21,919 nt of DNA from JBDKGV01 sp039798005 (GCA_039798005.1 JBDKGV010000024.1:1-21919), one strand, 5' to 3'. Shown: positions 8,041 through 17,416, counted from the stretch's first letter. The notes: generated by a model from the sequence alone, not told the origin. Made by a program: numbers and translations.

Positions 8041-8621
8041 TTCAACAGGTCCTGCCAGAAGTTCTCGGCACGGGCCAAATGCTCCCGCAGTTGGGCAATG
8101 GAGAGTCTCCAAGGGCGTGGTGCGTCGCAGGCCAAGCCTTTGAGGTTCTGCGCGCGACCCAGCCATAGACACCGTGGCAGGTGCCATGATTGGCTGATGA
8201 TCACGACCATTCCGCCCTGAGGCTGGAATCGCCGGATGCCAGAGATGGTTTCCTGCGAACTTTCGCCTTTGCTGTCCAAAAGGATGCGAGTGCTGTCAAG
8301 CAACCGGCTGCGCGCGTAACGCTCCATGGCCCCCACTTCGTCGTACCCTCCGGGAATGGAGGTGCCCGACAGGAGGAGATGGGCTTGGGGCCATGCCTTG
8401 AGGGCAAGCAAGGCCGCGTCCATGCGTTCTTTCAGGATGGGTGAAAGGCGGCCATCCCGAAAGACCGATGCGCCAGGGACCACAACAAGTCTTGGCTGGA
8501 TCCCTTGTGGGGAATTCAGCAGATTCGTCTGACCGCAGCGCCACACCCACAAATCTGGAAGTGCGACGAGTCCGAAGAAAGCGGCCCCGAGTCCGAAAGC
8601 CCATGCCCTAGGCTTGCGCAT
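7971..8621 (-). CDS. DUF218 (SanA/YdcF/ElyC-like) membrane-anchored protein
   Basis: The 216-residue product has one N-terminal membrane segment (about 6-26), then the DUF218 motifs VVVPGASV (46-53), LLLSGT (82-87), GYDEVGAM (92-99) and SQSWHLPR (143-150). Conserved Asp, Glu and His residues lie in the last two. Family members SanA and ElyC affect the E. coli envelope barrier and peptidoglycan or lipid-carrier use, but the reaction is not settled. With one anchor and a basic start, the domain probably faces the periplasm. No strong ribosome-binding site precedes the ATG. About 23 C-terminal codons lie antisense to the end of pmbA. It stands alone on this strand, divergent from the OmpA gene. 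Confidence 0.87.
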   Translation of the reverse strand: MRKPRAWAFGLGAAFFGLVALPDLWVWRCGQTNLLNSPQGIQPRLVVVPGASVFRDGRLSPILKERMDAALLALKAWPQAHLLLSGTSIPGGYDEVGAMERYARSRLLDSTRILLDSKGESSQETISGIRRFQPQGGMVVIISQSWHLPRCLWLGRAQNLKGLACDAPRPWRLSIAQLREHLARAENFWQDLLNQPPTAIRDTSRAGTKFEQSPGR

Positions 8622-8806
8622 TCAAGGAAAGGTACACAATCCGGGGTGGGAATGAAGGGAGATGTGTCGTGGTTCAGGAACACTCTTTGCTGCGCTTGCC
8701 TATCCAGTGGCTTGGAAGGAACGGCCTCATTTGCTAAGGTTGACGCAACCGTTCATGGGCACCTCTGTGGTTGATCGACAACACAGCGAGTGCAGGAGGA
8801 ATATCG

Positions 8807-10471
8807 ATGAAAAAGGAACTTCTCGCAGTTTGCCTTGCCGCAACTGCTTTCGCCGCTGAAGAAGCGTTCAGTCCCGCCTTGACATGGCAGGGAACGCGTG
8901 GTCTGACCCAGACCCAATCGGCGGAGCCGTTGGGGGAGGGACGACTCTCGGTCAGCTTGAAGGGTTCGGCCTTCATTCAGGATCAAGAGAACAACCCGGT
9001 CACCAACAGCCTCAGCATTCCCAAGAATGCGACCCTTGCAACGTTCATGGGAGCCTTCTCCTACGGACTCAACACGGGCGTGGATCTCTTCGGAACCGTC
9101 ACGGCTTATGGCGTCGAGGGCGGTGACAATGCCAAGGGCGTCGGTTCGGGCGCTGTGGGCTTGAAGCTCTGCATTCCCTTCGAGGAGGAATTCCCCCTTC
9201 GCTTGGGCGTGATGGGTCAAGCCATCGGTGGATTCGCCGGCAACCAGCTCATCGAAAATCGCATTGGCAACACTCCTTCCGGGCTCCTGCGTCCTGACGG
9301 ATACAACTATTTCGAGACGCGCACCGGCTATGATTTCCAGGCCTTGGGTCTTGCCTCCTTGATCTTCGGAAACGAAGACATCAAGATTCGTCTTCATGGC
9401 AACGGCGGTATGGCCAGTTCCATCGAAAGCAGCGTTCCAAAGCTTGCCTTGATGGCTGCGGGCATCGAAATCGCTCCGGGGCGCTACGTTTCGATCGGTT
9501 TTGAAGGCAACTACCGCACGGAACTGGAAAAGCCCAGCGGAAGCGATCCGCTGTGGATCACCCCGTCGCTCTACATCAAGACTCCGGTGGGATTCAATCT
9601 CCACGCAGGCACCGACATCGCACTTTCTTCCAAGCGCACCGATGGAACGCCGAACGCTTTGGCCCCATGGCGTGCCTTCGGCGGCATCAGCGCTTCGTTT
9701 GACGTGTTCGCCAAGTCCAAGGCCCTGGCGCGTGCCAAGGCCATCAAGGATTCCTTGGAGCGCGAACAGTTGAAGGAAAACTCCCGCAAGCTTGCCGAGA
9801 AGGCTCGTCAGGACTCCATTGACGCGGCTCAAGCACTGGCCTCCAAGACCAAGGATGCTTTGGCCAAGGAGCTTACGGCTGCCGCCATGCAGAAGGCCTT
9901 GTCCGATTCCTTGGCCGCCAAGGAGCAGCGCTTGAAGGAGCGCGAGGAGGCCTTGGCTCGTGAAGAGGTCGAGCGTCGCCGTCAGAAGGGGCTCATCGAT
10001 TCCGCCGAAGCTCGTCGCATCCAGGATTCCATCAGCATGGCACGCAAGCTTGCGGATGAAATGGGCAAGCGCAGCGATCTCGAGAATGAACTGCTCAAGA
10101 ATGGCGTTGCCAGTCTCCAGGCCGTTTACTTCGACAATGGCAAGACCAAGCTTTCGATCAACTCCGAGCCTTACTTGAAGATGGTTGGTCAGATTCTGGC
10201 CAAGTATCCGAAGCTCAAGCTTGAAATCGGTGGACACACCGACAACAAGGGCAAGAAGGCTGCCAACCAGAAGCTCTCTGCTGGTCGTGCCGAGTCGGTC
10301 CGCAAGCTTTTGGTGGACACCTACCCCGAGCTTGCCGGAAGCCTCAAGGCCAAGGGTTATGGCGACACCAAGCCCAAGGCACCGAACAAGACCGAGGCTG
10401 GTCGCTTGCAGAACCGCCGCGTGGAAATCAAGGTTCTCAATCCGGAGATCTTGAAGGAATACGCGAAGTAA
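8807..10471 (+). CDS. OmpA-family outer-membrane protein with long coiled coil
   Basis: This protein probably links the outer membrane to peptidoglycan. The 554-residue product has a signal peptide (cleavage near residue 16, AFA/AEE), a region of about 280 residues rich in Gly, aromatics and alternating strands that looks like a beta-barrel, and a highly charged Ala/Lys/Glu coiled coil at about 303-432. The C-terminal OmpA domain (about 435-545) holds GHTDN and NQKLSAGRAESV; Asp479 and Arg494 are the expected diaminopimelate-binding pair, followed by NRRVEI. The ATG at 8807 is chosen for AGGAGGA six bases upstream and for starting the signal peptide; a TTG frame from 8771 is not needed. The 185-base gap upstream (divergent from the DUF218 gene) shows no convincing promoter boxes. 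A terminator follows at 10505. Confidence 0.93.
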   Translation: MKKELLAVCLAATAFAAEEAFSPALTWQGTRGLTQTQSAEPLGEGRLSVSLKGSAFIQDQENNPVTNSLSIPKNATLATFMGAFSYGLNTGVDLFGTVTAYGVEGGDNAKGVGSGAVGLKLCIPFEEEFPLRLGVMGQAIGGFAGNQLIENRIGNTPSGLLRPDGYNYFETRTGYDFQALGLASLIFGNEDIKIRLHGNGGMASSIESSVPKLALMAAGIEIAPGRYVSIGFEGNYRTELEKPSGSDPLWITPSLYIKTPVGFNLHAGTDIALSSKRTDGTPNALAPWRAFGGISASFDVFAKSKALARAKAIKDSLEREQLKENSRKLAEKARQDSIDAAQALASKTKDALAKELTAAAMQKALSDSLAAKEQRLKEREEALAREEVERRRQKGLIDSAEARRIQDSISMARKLADEMGKRSDLENELLKNGVASLQAVYFDNGKTKLSINSEPYLKMVGQILAKYPKLKLEIGGHTDNKGKKAANQKLSAGRAESVRKLLVDTYPELAGSLKAKGYGDTKPKAPNKTEAGRLQNRRVEIKVLNPEILKEYAK

Positions 10472-10504
10472 TTGCCTCAACTTCTGAATTGACAATGACT
10501 TGTG

Positions 10505-10537
10505 GGGGCCGGCATTCGCTGGCCCCTTCTTTGTTTC
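10505..10537 (+). terminator. Rho-independent terminator after the OmpA gene
   Basis: GGGGCCGGC (10505-10513) pairs with GCTGGCCCC (10518-10526), nine pairs with one G-T, around an ATTC loop. A T-rich tail TTCTTTGTTTC follows. It lies 34 bases after the OmpA stop and separates this gene from the giant gene. Confidence 0.85.
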
Positions 10538-10557
10538 TGGCAGGAAAACTTTCTGTG

Positions 10558-10583
10558 TAGTGAATCAGAGTCCGGATAGTGAA
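10558..10583. repeat. Direct repeat pair (TAGTGAA) upstream of the giant gene
   Basis: TAGTGAATCAGA at 10558 and TAGTGAACAGA at 10577 start 19 bases apart, close to two helical turns. That spacing would suit two protein subunits on one DNA face. Such short repeats can be chance, so an operator role is inference. Confidence 0.3.
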
Positions 10584-10644
10584 CAGAAAAGGCTGGCCCG
10601 ACAGGAAAGTTGATGCTAAAATGGGTGTGACATCCCTACATTGG

Positions 10645-10680
10645 AGCCAGTCCACTAGAGCGGTGGATTGGCTTTTTTGT
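10645..10680 (+). terminator. Terminator-like hairpin (possible attenuator) in the leader of the giant gene
   Basis: AGCCAGTCCAC (10645-10655) pairs with GTGGATTGGCT (10663-10673), eleven pairs with one G-T, around a seven-base loop. It runs straight into six T. It is as good as the terminator 140 bases upstream but sits only 22 bases before the start codon of the next gene. A TAAAAT at 10617-10622 could be a -10 box. A competing helix is possible: GGCTGGC (10591-10597) can pair with GCCAGTC (10646-10652), which would break the terminator. The alternative is that the hairpin ends a small RNA. Confidence 0.6.
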
Positions 10681-10701
10681 GCTCCGAAGGAAAATCTTGC
10701 A

Positions 10702-13700
10702 ATGAAGACACTTCGTCTTGCGAACTTGGGCATGGCACTGGCGACCAGTGCCGTGTTGTTGTCCGTCTCCTCCCACGCAGCGCAGAAGACTTGTTCCGTG
10801 TCGAATGCTGGGGCATTGCAGAAGTGTATCGATACCGGTGCCGTGGCGATCAATTCCGTGCGGAACGACTCGCTCTTCGTTTCCGTGGCCAAGGCGACTG
10901 GCTTGGGGTACAACCAAAAGGTCATCATTCGTTCCAAGAAGAACGTCTGGCTGATCGGTGATACCGTAGGTTTGGAATCGGCCCGTCCCTCGATCAGCTT
11001 CAAGGACGTCTCTCCGGAGTGGCTCACCTCCGTGACCTACGACTTCAGTGGCGCCGTCTTGGTGGACTCGAGCCGTTTCGTGACCTTGGCGGGTTTGACC
11101 ATCAGCGGTGGTGCTCGCACCGCGATGGAAGTGACCTACCCAAGCGGCTTTACGGGATGGAAGGGGAACAATGCCCTTTCCATCCGTCGTTCGTACGGTG
11201 TGCGCGCAACCCGATGCACGTTCAAGAATGCTTGGCGCGGTGTGCTCATCCGCGGTGAGAATCTTGGTGGTGCATCCGCCTACCCGAATCCTCAGGACGA
11301 CATCGAGCAGGTCCGTCGCAACCTGCCGACCTCCAATTCGGGCCTGTACGGCCGTCATCTGATCGAAAAATGCCGTCTTTACGACAACTCTTGGGGCATT
11401 GTCGGTGACCGCGACTGGGACATGGGATCGATTTTCCGCTACAACGAGTTCTTTGACAACTTCGTCCGCGAAACCGCAACCAACCCCGATCCTTGGAATC
11501 AGGCCGGTGGCGCCTTCTTTACCGATGACGTGGCAATCACCCCGTATCGCATTCACAACAACAGCTTCCTGAACAATGGCGTCATCTTTGGCGGCTATTA
11601 CAAGGTTGGGACGCAGCATCTGTTCTACAACAATCTTGTGGGCAGGCCCAAGCGTTACCACAAGCCTGGTTTCAATGAAAGTCATGGCTGGTATACACAG
11701 ACCGAGCGTCAGACCGAGATGCTCAAGTTCTTCTCGGAGCACCAGCGCGCCAATGTGATCGAGCCTCAGGACGATGCCTTCACTTCCGGCACAGTGGACC
11801 AGGTGAGTTCGGGATGGAACAACTTCCGCATGTTCCGCATCAAGATGGATCGAGGCTGGAACAGCGCTGCCCGCAATGCGACCAGTGCCCGTAGCAATGC
11901 CAAGGACTACGATGCCAACTATCCCAATGTCGATACCTTGGCCCTGACATGGTATGTCGAGGAAGGCGTTACCGCCTCCGTCGCCCAAGCGCAAGGTGGC
12001 AAAGTCACGCGTATTCGGCAGAACATGTGGGTGGAAAGTTACCGCGATCCGAGCGACAATACCGACAGCAAGGATTACGGATACGGGTTCCTTCCCAAGC
12101 AAATCAAGGCCTTCGTTTCTCCAACTGCCACAAACCGCGTCTTCCGCGACGTTTCCAACTTCGGCATCTGGTGGACTCCTACGGTTCCCTTCGCCGATGC
12201 CGCTTCATCCACGCGTCTGGAAGGCTTCCTTAAGCCCGCAGCCACGGCGTTTACCACCAAGCGAATTTCTTCGGGTGGCTGGCCGACTTACAGCACGGTG
12301 GGCGGAGTCGCCTCGGACTTGGGTGCCATGAGCGCATCAGCCACCGGCTACGCGGACAATGGATTGCCCCAGTTGGAGCTTGTGGACACTTTGGTGGAAT
12401 TGGTCCATGGCGACACCGTGGAATTCCCGCTCAATGCCTTCAGTTGGAACGGGCTGGATCCAGCCAAGATCACCAAGCTGCGCGTGGTGGATTCCCTTTC
12501 CAAGTTCTACCGCACCATGCCGGTGACGGATACGGTGCAGAATCAGAGCAGCCGTCGTGACAATGGCACCTACGGATCGGGTTCTTGCGGTTCTGTTGGT
12601 GGCTCCGCCGGGGTGAATTCCTGCCGCACCCAAGTACGTTCCGTGCTCGACTCCATGCCATGGCCGGCCGCTGCGACGCTGACCTCTTTCCCGTGGGTGA
12701 ACGACTCCTTGAATGCGGGTGGCTTGCGCAGCACGCGCTACCAGTATGCAGGCAAAATTGGTGGGGGTGCACTTCCCGCATCCACCAACTACGCCCGCGC
12801 CGAAGTCGTGATGGCTGCCGAATACGAAGGGAAGACCATCTTCTCGAACCCTGCCGTCTTCATCTACGCCAAGCCCAAGTACAACATGATCGTCAATGTC
12901 TTGCAAGCTGACTGCAAGACCCAGTTGCCGATGGCTTCCGACGGCATGTCCAAGCGCGTGATGGCCGGTGAGAAGGTCTGCTTGCAGATCCAGCCGGATA
13001 TCGACACCAACATCACCTTGAATTTCAAGCCGTTGTTCGCTGACTTCTCAAGCCTGATGGGCAGTGATACCACCCAGATGCGCATCTATCGCGTGGTCGG
13101 GAAGGATACGGTCCAGGACACCGTGAAGCCGGGCTTCGATTTCGATTTCCTCGAGCCGGTCGAGACGCTCGACAAGGATGCGACCAAGGAGATGTCGACG
13201 CAGTTCCGTCAGGCCGGCACCCCTGGCCGCATCACCATGCGCGCCCTGTTCAATGAAGTTGCCGGCACCAAGATCAGCGACCTGCGCTACATTCAAGGCG
13301 TGTCGCCGCGAATCCTCGTGGTGCCCAATACCATCTATCAGGCCACCATCGATACGGTGATCTATCAGCAGGACACCACGACCCCTGACCCCATGCGCAA
13401 GGGTGAATCGGCACTGCGTCCCAAGGACAGCACCAACACCACGGAGATTCCTCGCCGTGCGGCCACCAAGGCCAAGGTCATCCTGCACCTGCGCGATGCC
13501 TTCGGCAACATCTTGGCCGACTCCGTGGATGCCGCCCGGGCCCGCGGTCTGAAAATCCGCATCAGCACTCCCGAGTCGATGACCTTGTTCGATTCCACGG
13601 GAACTCCTCTGGCCAAGACCGACAGCCTCTTTGAGATTCCCGACGGAGCCCGTCTGGAGTTCCAAGGCGTGTTCCCGGCTCCGAACACTCCGTTCGGCTC

Positions 13701-16700
13701 GTATCTGCCTTTGGTGTCGGCCGTGATTCCTCCGGCCGTCAAGCCCGGGGAGACCTTCGCCAACGACACCACGTGGATCACCGTGCCTCCCACCGGCAAG
13801 GAGCTTGCTTGGCAGGATTCCGCCGGCAATGCGATGCCTTCCTTCCGCGCCGTTGTCGGTCATGCGGTTCCTGTCAAGGTCTCGGCCCTGCTCAAGGGTG
13901 TTGCGCTCGCCGACTTCGGAGAGACGCTCACGCTTACGGCTCCGGCACATGTGCGCATGTTCGCCTCGCTTGCCGATACCACCCCCATCTCCTCCATCAA
14001 GCTGACCGCAGGCAAGTCCCCGGTCTTTTACTTGAGGGCGGTGGATTCGCTCCGGCTTCAAGACACCTTGCAGGCCGCCACGACGGCTCCGGGCTTTGAG
14101 GCTCCGGCAACCCTGCTCGCCGGGTTCGTCTACCCCAATCCTGTGCGGGTGATCTACACGGGCAATTGCGGCAAGCCTGAAATGGTCCGGATCACCTTCG
14201 ACAGCGCCTTGTACTTCCGTGGCAGCGCGGTTCAGCCGGATCAGATCGAACTGCTCTTCCCCGGTCAAGCCTTGTTGAGTTCCGTGAAGGGTGGCCCCGG
14301 AACGGAGGTCCTCTCGGCCGATCGCAAGACCTTGGACATCGCTTGGGACCCGGCCACGGCGGCCGTGGGAACCACCAACGCCCTTTCGCTGTACAATCCG
14401 ATGGTCGGGAAGCTCGTGGCTCGCACCATGATCGCCCCCAAGGATAGCGTGGTCCCGGTCCTGCTTGGTGTGGAAGTCTTCCAAGGCTACATCAAGGATT
14501 CGACGGGCAAGCAAGTGGCTCGCGACTCCGTGGTGGCGCGCTTCTCAAGCCCCATCAATGTCAGCTACAACCTGACGGGCACCGCCTTCCCCTTCGACAT
14601 CCAGCGCGATGGTGCGATGATCACGGCCACGGCGAAGCTCTCGAAGGACGCCAAGCTGGTGGATGCCGCGACCTACGCCTACGCCTTTGAGTTCCTTGGC
14701 AAGGAAACCCAGATCGTGGCCAACGACACGCTGCTTTTGCCGGGCTCCAAGACCCGCAACTTCTTCACCGACGCATGGGGCAACCCCGCCAGCAACGGTT
14801 GCAAGACTCCGGGTACCGTCATCACGGGCCGCTTCAATCCACGCGACGCTTGGATCGTGGACCGCGACGGCGATGGCAATGGCGACACGGTTTTCGTTCA
14901 ACTGCAGGCTCCCTTGTCCAGCTACCCGGAGCGCATCTTGGTGCGTTGGGGTGTGGCGATGGCCGAGACCCTGACCGTCACGCCGCAGATGCTTCAGAAC
15001 TGGGGCATCCGGGTCACCGATGCTTCCGGACCGGGCGACAGCCTCTTTGCCATCCCGCTGCCCAGCGTGCTCAATGTCACCAAGGGGATCTTCCCCACCG
15101 CCAACTGGACCCACTTGCGTACGGCTGGCCCGGCCGATACCATCTATTTCAACGATGGAACGATCAAGGCCCGCATTCGTGACAGCATCGGCCCTGTGGC
15201 TCGCAACGCATTGCTTCGCTTCGACCTCCAAGGCAAGGGCATGGACACCTTGGTGGTGGATCTGAGCGAATTCGTGGGCGGAACCCAGGCGGGCGACAGC
15301 GCCAACCTCAGCTTCCAGTTGAAGCATGGCGATCTTGCCTACCTGTTCGGAGACGGTTCTCGCGTTCTTTCCGTCAAGGGTGGGATCGTGACGCTGATCG
15401 TTCCCAGTACGGGAGCCAACACGATCCAGCGCGGCGATTCGTTGCGCGTCACTCCGGGAAGTCTCGGCGGACTGGTCCAGGATGTCACTCCGGGCAAGAA
15501 TGCGGCCGGTGACTTGAATCCATGGATCGTGGTCAAGGCGGGTGTTCGTCCTCCGCTCCATGGTTGGTTCCTTGATACCAACGGGGATGGACGCGTCGAA
15601 ACCGCGCTCCTGAAGTACTCGCAGAACCCGCGTGGGACCTGCCCGACCTTCACCTTCTACTGGCCCGATACCACCGACCTTCGCAATACCAAGGTTCCTG
15701 TCTGCGTTCTGGATACGACCTCCAAGGATTCGCTCCTTTGGAAGGTCAACTTCACACCCTTCGACTACGGAGTCACCGGCTCCCTTGTCGAGCGTCGCAA
15801 GGCTTTGGGTGTGCAGGACGGCGTCGTGGATGATCCGACCACCTACCGTTTCTTCATGTACGACAGCGTCGGGCCGGTCCTCTTGGATTCGACTTGGCTG
15901 CGCGACAACCTGAACACGGCCCAGAATCCCGATACGTTGCGTATCGTGCCCTCGGAGCAGGTGATCGCGGCTCAGATCGATCCGACGCACAAGGCCCGGA
16001 TGATCGTCCAGTTCAAGCGCGGCAAGAACATCGTCGCGGATTCGACCGTGAAGGTCCTCTCGCTCATCGGATGCAAGGACGCCTCCAGCTGCTACATCGT
16101 GATCGGTACAGGATCCGCCTACCGTCCGGTGCCCGGCGACTACGTGCGTCTCTCGGTGGCCGACTCGATCTTCGATTCGACTTCCTCCTTGAACCGCCCG
16201 AGCATCAACCATCCGTTCGTGCCCATCCACGGTTCGCCGCGTCCTCCGTACATCTCGGCCTACTTCGACCGGGATCATGATGGACGCATTGACAGCGTGG
16301 CTCTCGCCTTCACGGTTCCGCCCGAGGCGGGCACCGTGATCGAGGTCGGGAACCCGACCGGCGCCCCGGATGGTGTCCGTTCCTTCACCGTGACCACTTC
16401 GGAAGACGGATTCGTGGGCTTCACGATCGAGCCATGGGGCGAGAACGTGACCTCGGTGAACCCTGCGACCATCGCTCGGATCATCAATCCGGCAGGGGAC
16501 ACCTCGCGCTTCGTGCTGGCGGACAGCGCCGCACCGGTGATCTCCAGCGCAGGTCTGCTCAAGTCCAGCGATCGTGCGGGCAAGGTCCCGGACACCTTGA
16601 TCGTCAAGGCCTCCGAGCCGGTCACCTTTGACAAGGAAACCCTGGTCTTCACCTACAAGCCAAGCGGCTCCGACAGCTCGATCACCATCCGCTTCAAGGT

Positions 16701-17373
16701 GGTGGATGTGACTTGGGACAGTGCGACGGGAACCTGGCGCATTCCGGTGTTGCCGATGGATCCGATCATGCCGGTGGTGGGCGACTCGCTTCGCTTCGCT
16801 CCGGGCAAGTCGGTGACCGACTTGGCGGGGAACGTGACGGCGTCCGAGACCAAATCCTCGATCATCGTCGAGCTCCGGCCTCGCATCCTGGATCCGATCG
16901 TTGGCGTGGAGAAGCCGATCTTCAATCCGGGCAACGGGGGCGGCAACTCCTTCGAGCTCTTGACGGGCGAGCCCTCCAGCACGGGTGGCAACGTCACCTG
17001 GTCGCCGTTGAGCCCGGGATTTGTCGGCAACAAGGCCAATCCAGCGGACGGTCGCGCCGTGTTCACGTTCTCCTCGAACATGCCGGCGGTGGTTCATCTC
17101 TACATCTACGACAACGCAGGCATCTACCTGAACGACTACCAGGTGAAGATCACCAAGGAGTTCATCGAATCGGCCAAGCGCAATCGCCTTGGTGAAGCCG
17201 CCATCGGCATCGCTTGGAACGGCACGTCGAAGGACGGCTCGCTTGCGGTCAACGGCGTCTACATGGTGCGCTTCGTGGTCCAGCGCGAGCTGACCATCTA
17301 CGAAGTCAACACCAAGGGCCAGAACTCCGGAAGTGTCGAGAACTACATCGTGAAGGTCGGCGTCAAGCGCTGA
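10702..17373 (+). CDS. Giant secreted beta-helix and Ig-like repeat protein (2,223 aa)
   Basis: No precise function is recognised. A signal peptide (cleavage near residue 26, SHA/AQ) is followed by a right-handed beta-helix-like region (about 120-320, with FVTLAGLTISGG and GVRATRCTFKNAWRGV) that seems to close near DLGAM (about 539). Ig-like segments run to about 1140. Then come four related modules of about 220-245 residues. Three begin with a calcium-loop motif: DRDGDGNGD (1387), DTNGDGRVE (1625) and DRDHDGRID (1856). All four carry DSxxPV (1248, 1494, 1721, 1941). The end resembles an FlgD Ig-like domain (IAWNGTSKDG near 2170, NGVYMVRF at 2184). Scattered cysteines suggest disulfides outside the cytoplasm. 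ATG 10702 is chosen for AAGGAA nine bases upstream and the signal peptide; a start at 10579 would put 41 residues before it. Likely a surface or adhesion protein, perhaps exported by type IX secretion. Confidence 0.85.
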   Translation: MKTLRLANLGMALATSAVLLSVSSHAAQKTCSVSNAGALQKCIDTGAVAINSVRNDSLFVSVAKATGLGYNQKVIIRSKKNVWLIGDTVGLESARPSISFKDVSPEWLTSVTYDFSGAVLVDSSRFVTLAGLTISGGARTAMEVTYPSGFTGWKGNNALSIRRSYGVRATRCTFKNAWRGVLIRGENLGGASAYPNPQDDIEQVRRNLPTSNSGLYGRHLIEKCRLYDNSWGIVGDRDWDMGSIFRYNEFFDNFVRETATNPDPWNQAGGAFFTDDVAITPYRIHNNSFLNNGVIFGGYYKVGTQHLFYNNLVGRPKRYHKPGFNESHGWYTQTERQTEMLKFFSEHQRANVIEPQDDAFTSGTVDQVSSGWNNFRMFRIKMDRGWNSAARNATSARSNAKDYDANYPNVDTLALTWYVEEGVTASVAQAQGGKVTRIRQNMWVESYRDPSDNTDSKDYGYGFLPKQIKAFVSPTATNRVFRDVSNFGIWWTPTVPFADAASSTRLEGFLKPAATAFTTKRISSGGWPTYSTVGGVASDLGAMSASATGYADNGLPQLELVDTLVELVHGDTVEFPLNAFSWNGLDPAKITKLRVVDSLSKFYRTMPVTDTVQNQSSRRDNGTYGSGSCGSVGGSAGVNSCRTQVRSVLDSMPWPAAATLTSFPWVNDSLNAGGLRSTRYQYAGKIGGGALPASTNYARAEVVMAAEYEGKTIFSNPAVFIYAKPKYNMIVNVLQADCKTQLPMASDGMSKRVMAGEKVCLQIQPDIDTNITLNFKPLFADFSSLMGSDTTQMRIYRVVGKDTVQDTVKPGFDFDFLEPVETLDKDATKEMSTQFRQAGTPGRITMRALFNEVAGTKISDLRYIQGVSPRILVVPNTIYQATIDTVIYQQDTTTPDPMRKGESALRPKDSTNTTEIPRRAATKAKVILHLRDAFGNILADSVDAARARGLKIRISTPESMTLFDSTGTPLAKTDSLFEIPDGARLEFQGVFPAPNTPFGSYLPLVSAVIPPAVKPGETFANDTTWITVPPTGKELAWQDSAGNAMPSFRAVVGHAVPVKVSALLKGVALADFGETLTLTAPAHVRMFASLADTTPISSIKLTAGKSPVFYLRAVDSLRLQDTLQAATTAPGFEAPATLLAGFVYPNPVRVIYTGNCGKPEMVRITFDSALYFRGSAVQPDQIELLFPGQALLSSVKGGPGTEVLSADRKTLDIAWDPATAAVGTTNALSLYNPMVGKLVARTMIAPKDSVVPVLLGVEVFQGYIKDSTGKQVARDSVVARFSSPINVSYNLTGTAFPFDIQRDGAMITATAKLSKDAKLVDAATYAYAFEFLGKETQIVANDTLLLPGSKTRNFFTDAWGNPASNGCKTPGTVITGRFNPRDAWIVDRDGDGNGDTVFVQLQAPLSSYPERILVRWGVAMAETLTVTPQMLQNWGIRVTDASGPGDSLFAIPLPSVLNVTKGIFPTANWTHLRTAGPADTIYFNDGTIKARIRDSIGPVARNALLRFDLQGKGMDTLVVDLSEFVGGTQAGDSANLSFQLKHGDLAYLFGDGSRVLSVKGGIVTLIVPSTGANTIQRGDSLRVTPGSLGGLVQDVTPGKNAAGDLNPWIVVKAGVRPPLHGWFLDTNGDGRVETALLKYSQNPRGTCPTFTFYWPDTTDLRNTKVPVCVLDTTSKDSLLWKVNFTPFDYGVTGSLVERRKALGVQDGVVDDPTTYRFFMYDSVGPVLLDSTWLRDNLNTAQNPDTLRIVPSEQVIAAQIDPTHKARMIVQFKRGKNIVADSTVKVLSLIGCKDASSCYIVIGTGSAYRPVPGDYVRLSVADSIFDSTSSLNRPSINHPFVPIHGSPRPPYISAYFDRDHDGRIDSVALAFTVPPEAGTVIEVGNPTGAPDGVRSFTVTTSEDGFVGFTIEPWGENVTSVNPATIARIINPAGDTSRFVLADSAAPVISSAGLLKSSDRAGKVPDTLIVKASEPVTFDKETLVFTYKPSGSDSSITIRFKVVDVTWDSATGTWRIPVLPMDPIMPVVGDSLRFAPGKSVTDLAGNVTASETKSSIIVELRPRILDPIVGVEKPIFNPGNGGGNSFELLTGEPSSTGGNVTWSPLSPGFVGNKANPADGRAVFTFSSNMPAVVHLYIYDNAGIYLNDYQVKITKEFIESAKRNRLGEAAIGIAWNGTSKDGSLAVNGVYMVRFVVQRELTIYEVNTKGQNSGSVENYIVKVGVKR

Positions 17374-17383
17374 GCTTGGGCTT

Positions 17384-17402
17384 GGCCCCTCGGACGGGGG
17401 CC
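17384..17402 (+). other. GC-rich hairpin just after the giant gene
   Basis: GGCCCC (17384-17389) pairs with GGGGCC (17397-17402) ten bases after the stop codon. Only a weak T-rich stretch follows, so it may slow polymerase or protect the mRNA end, with the stronger terminator 19 bases further on. Confidence 0.45.
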
Positions 17403-17416
17403 ATTTCCTTGAAATG

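Noticed and set aside
8712..8745. Possible promoter boxes before the OmpA gene (TTGGAA with TAAGGT; TTGACG)
   Set aside because: The boxes match the consensus poorly, and no pair has both good boxes and good spacing.
8753..10495. 580-codon frame antisense to the OmpA gene
   Set aside because: The + strand frame has a ribosome-binding site, signal peptide and OmpA domain; the antisense product shows no family motif.
10594..10616. Sigma-54-like TGGCCC with a downstream TTGATGC
   Set aside because: The spacing between the GG and GC elements is too long for a sigma-54 promoter.
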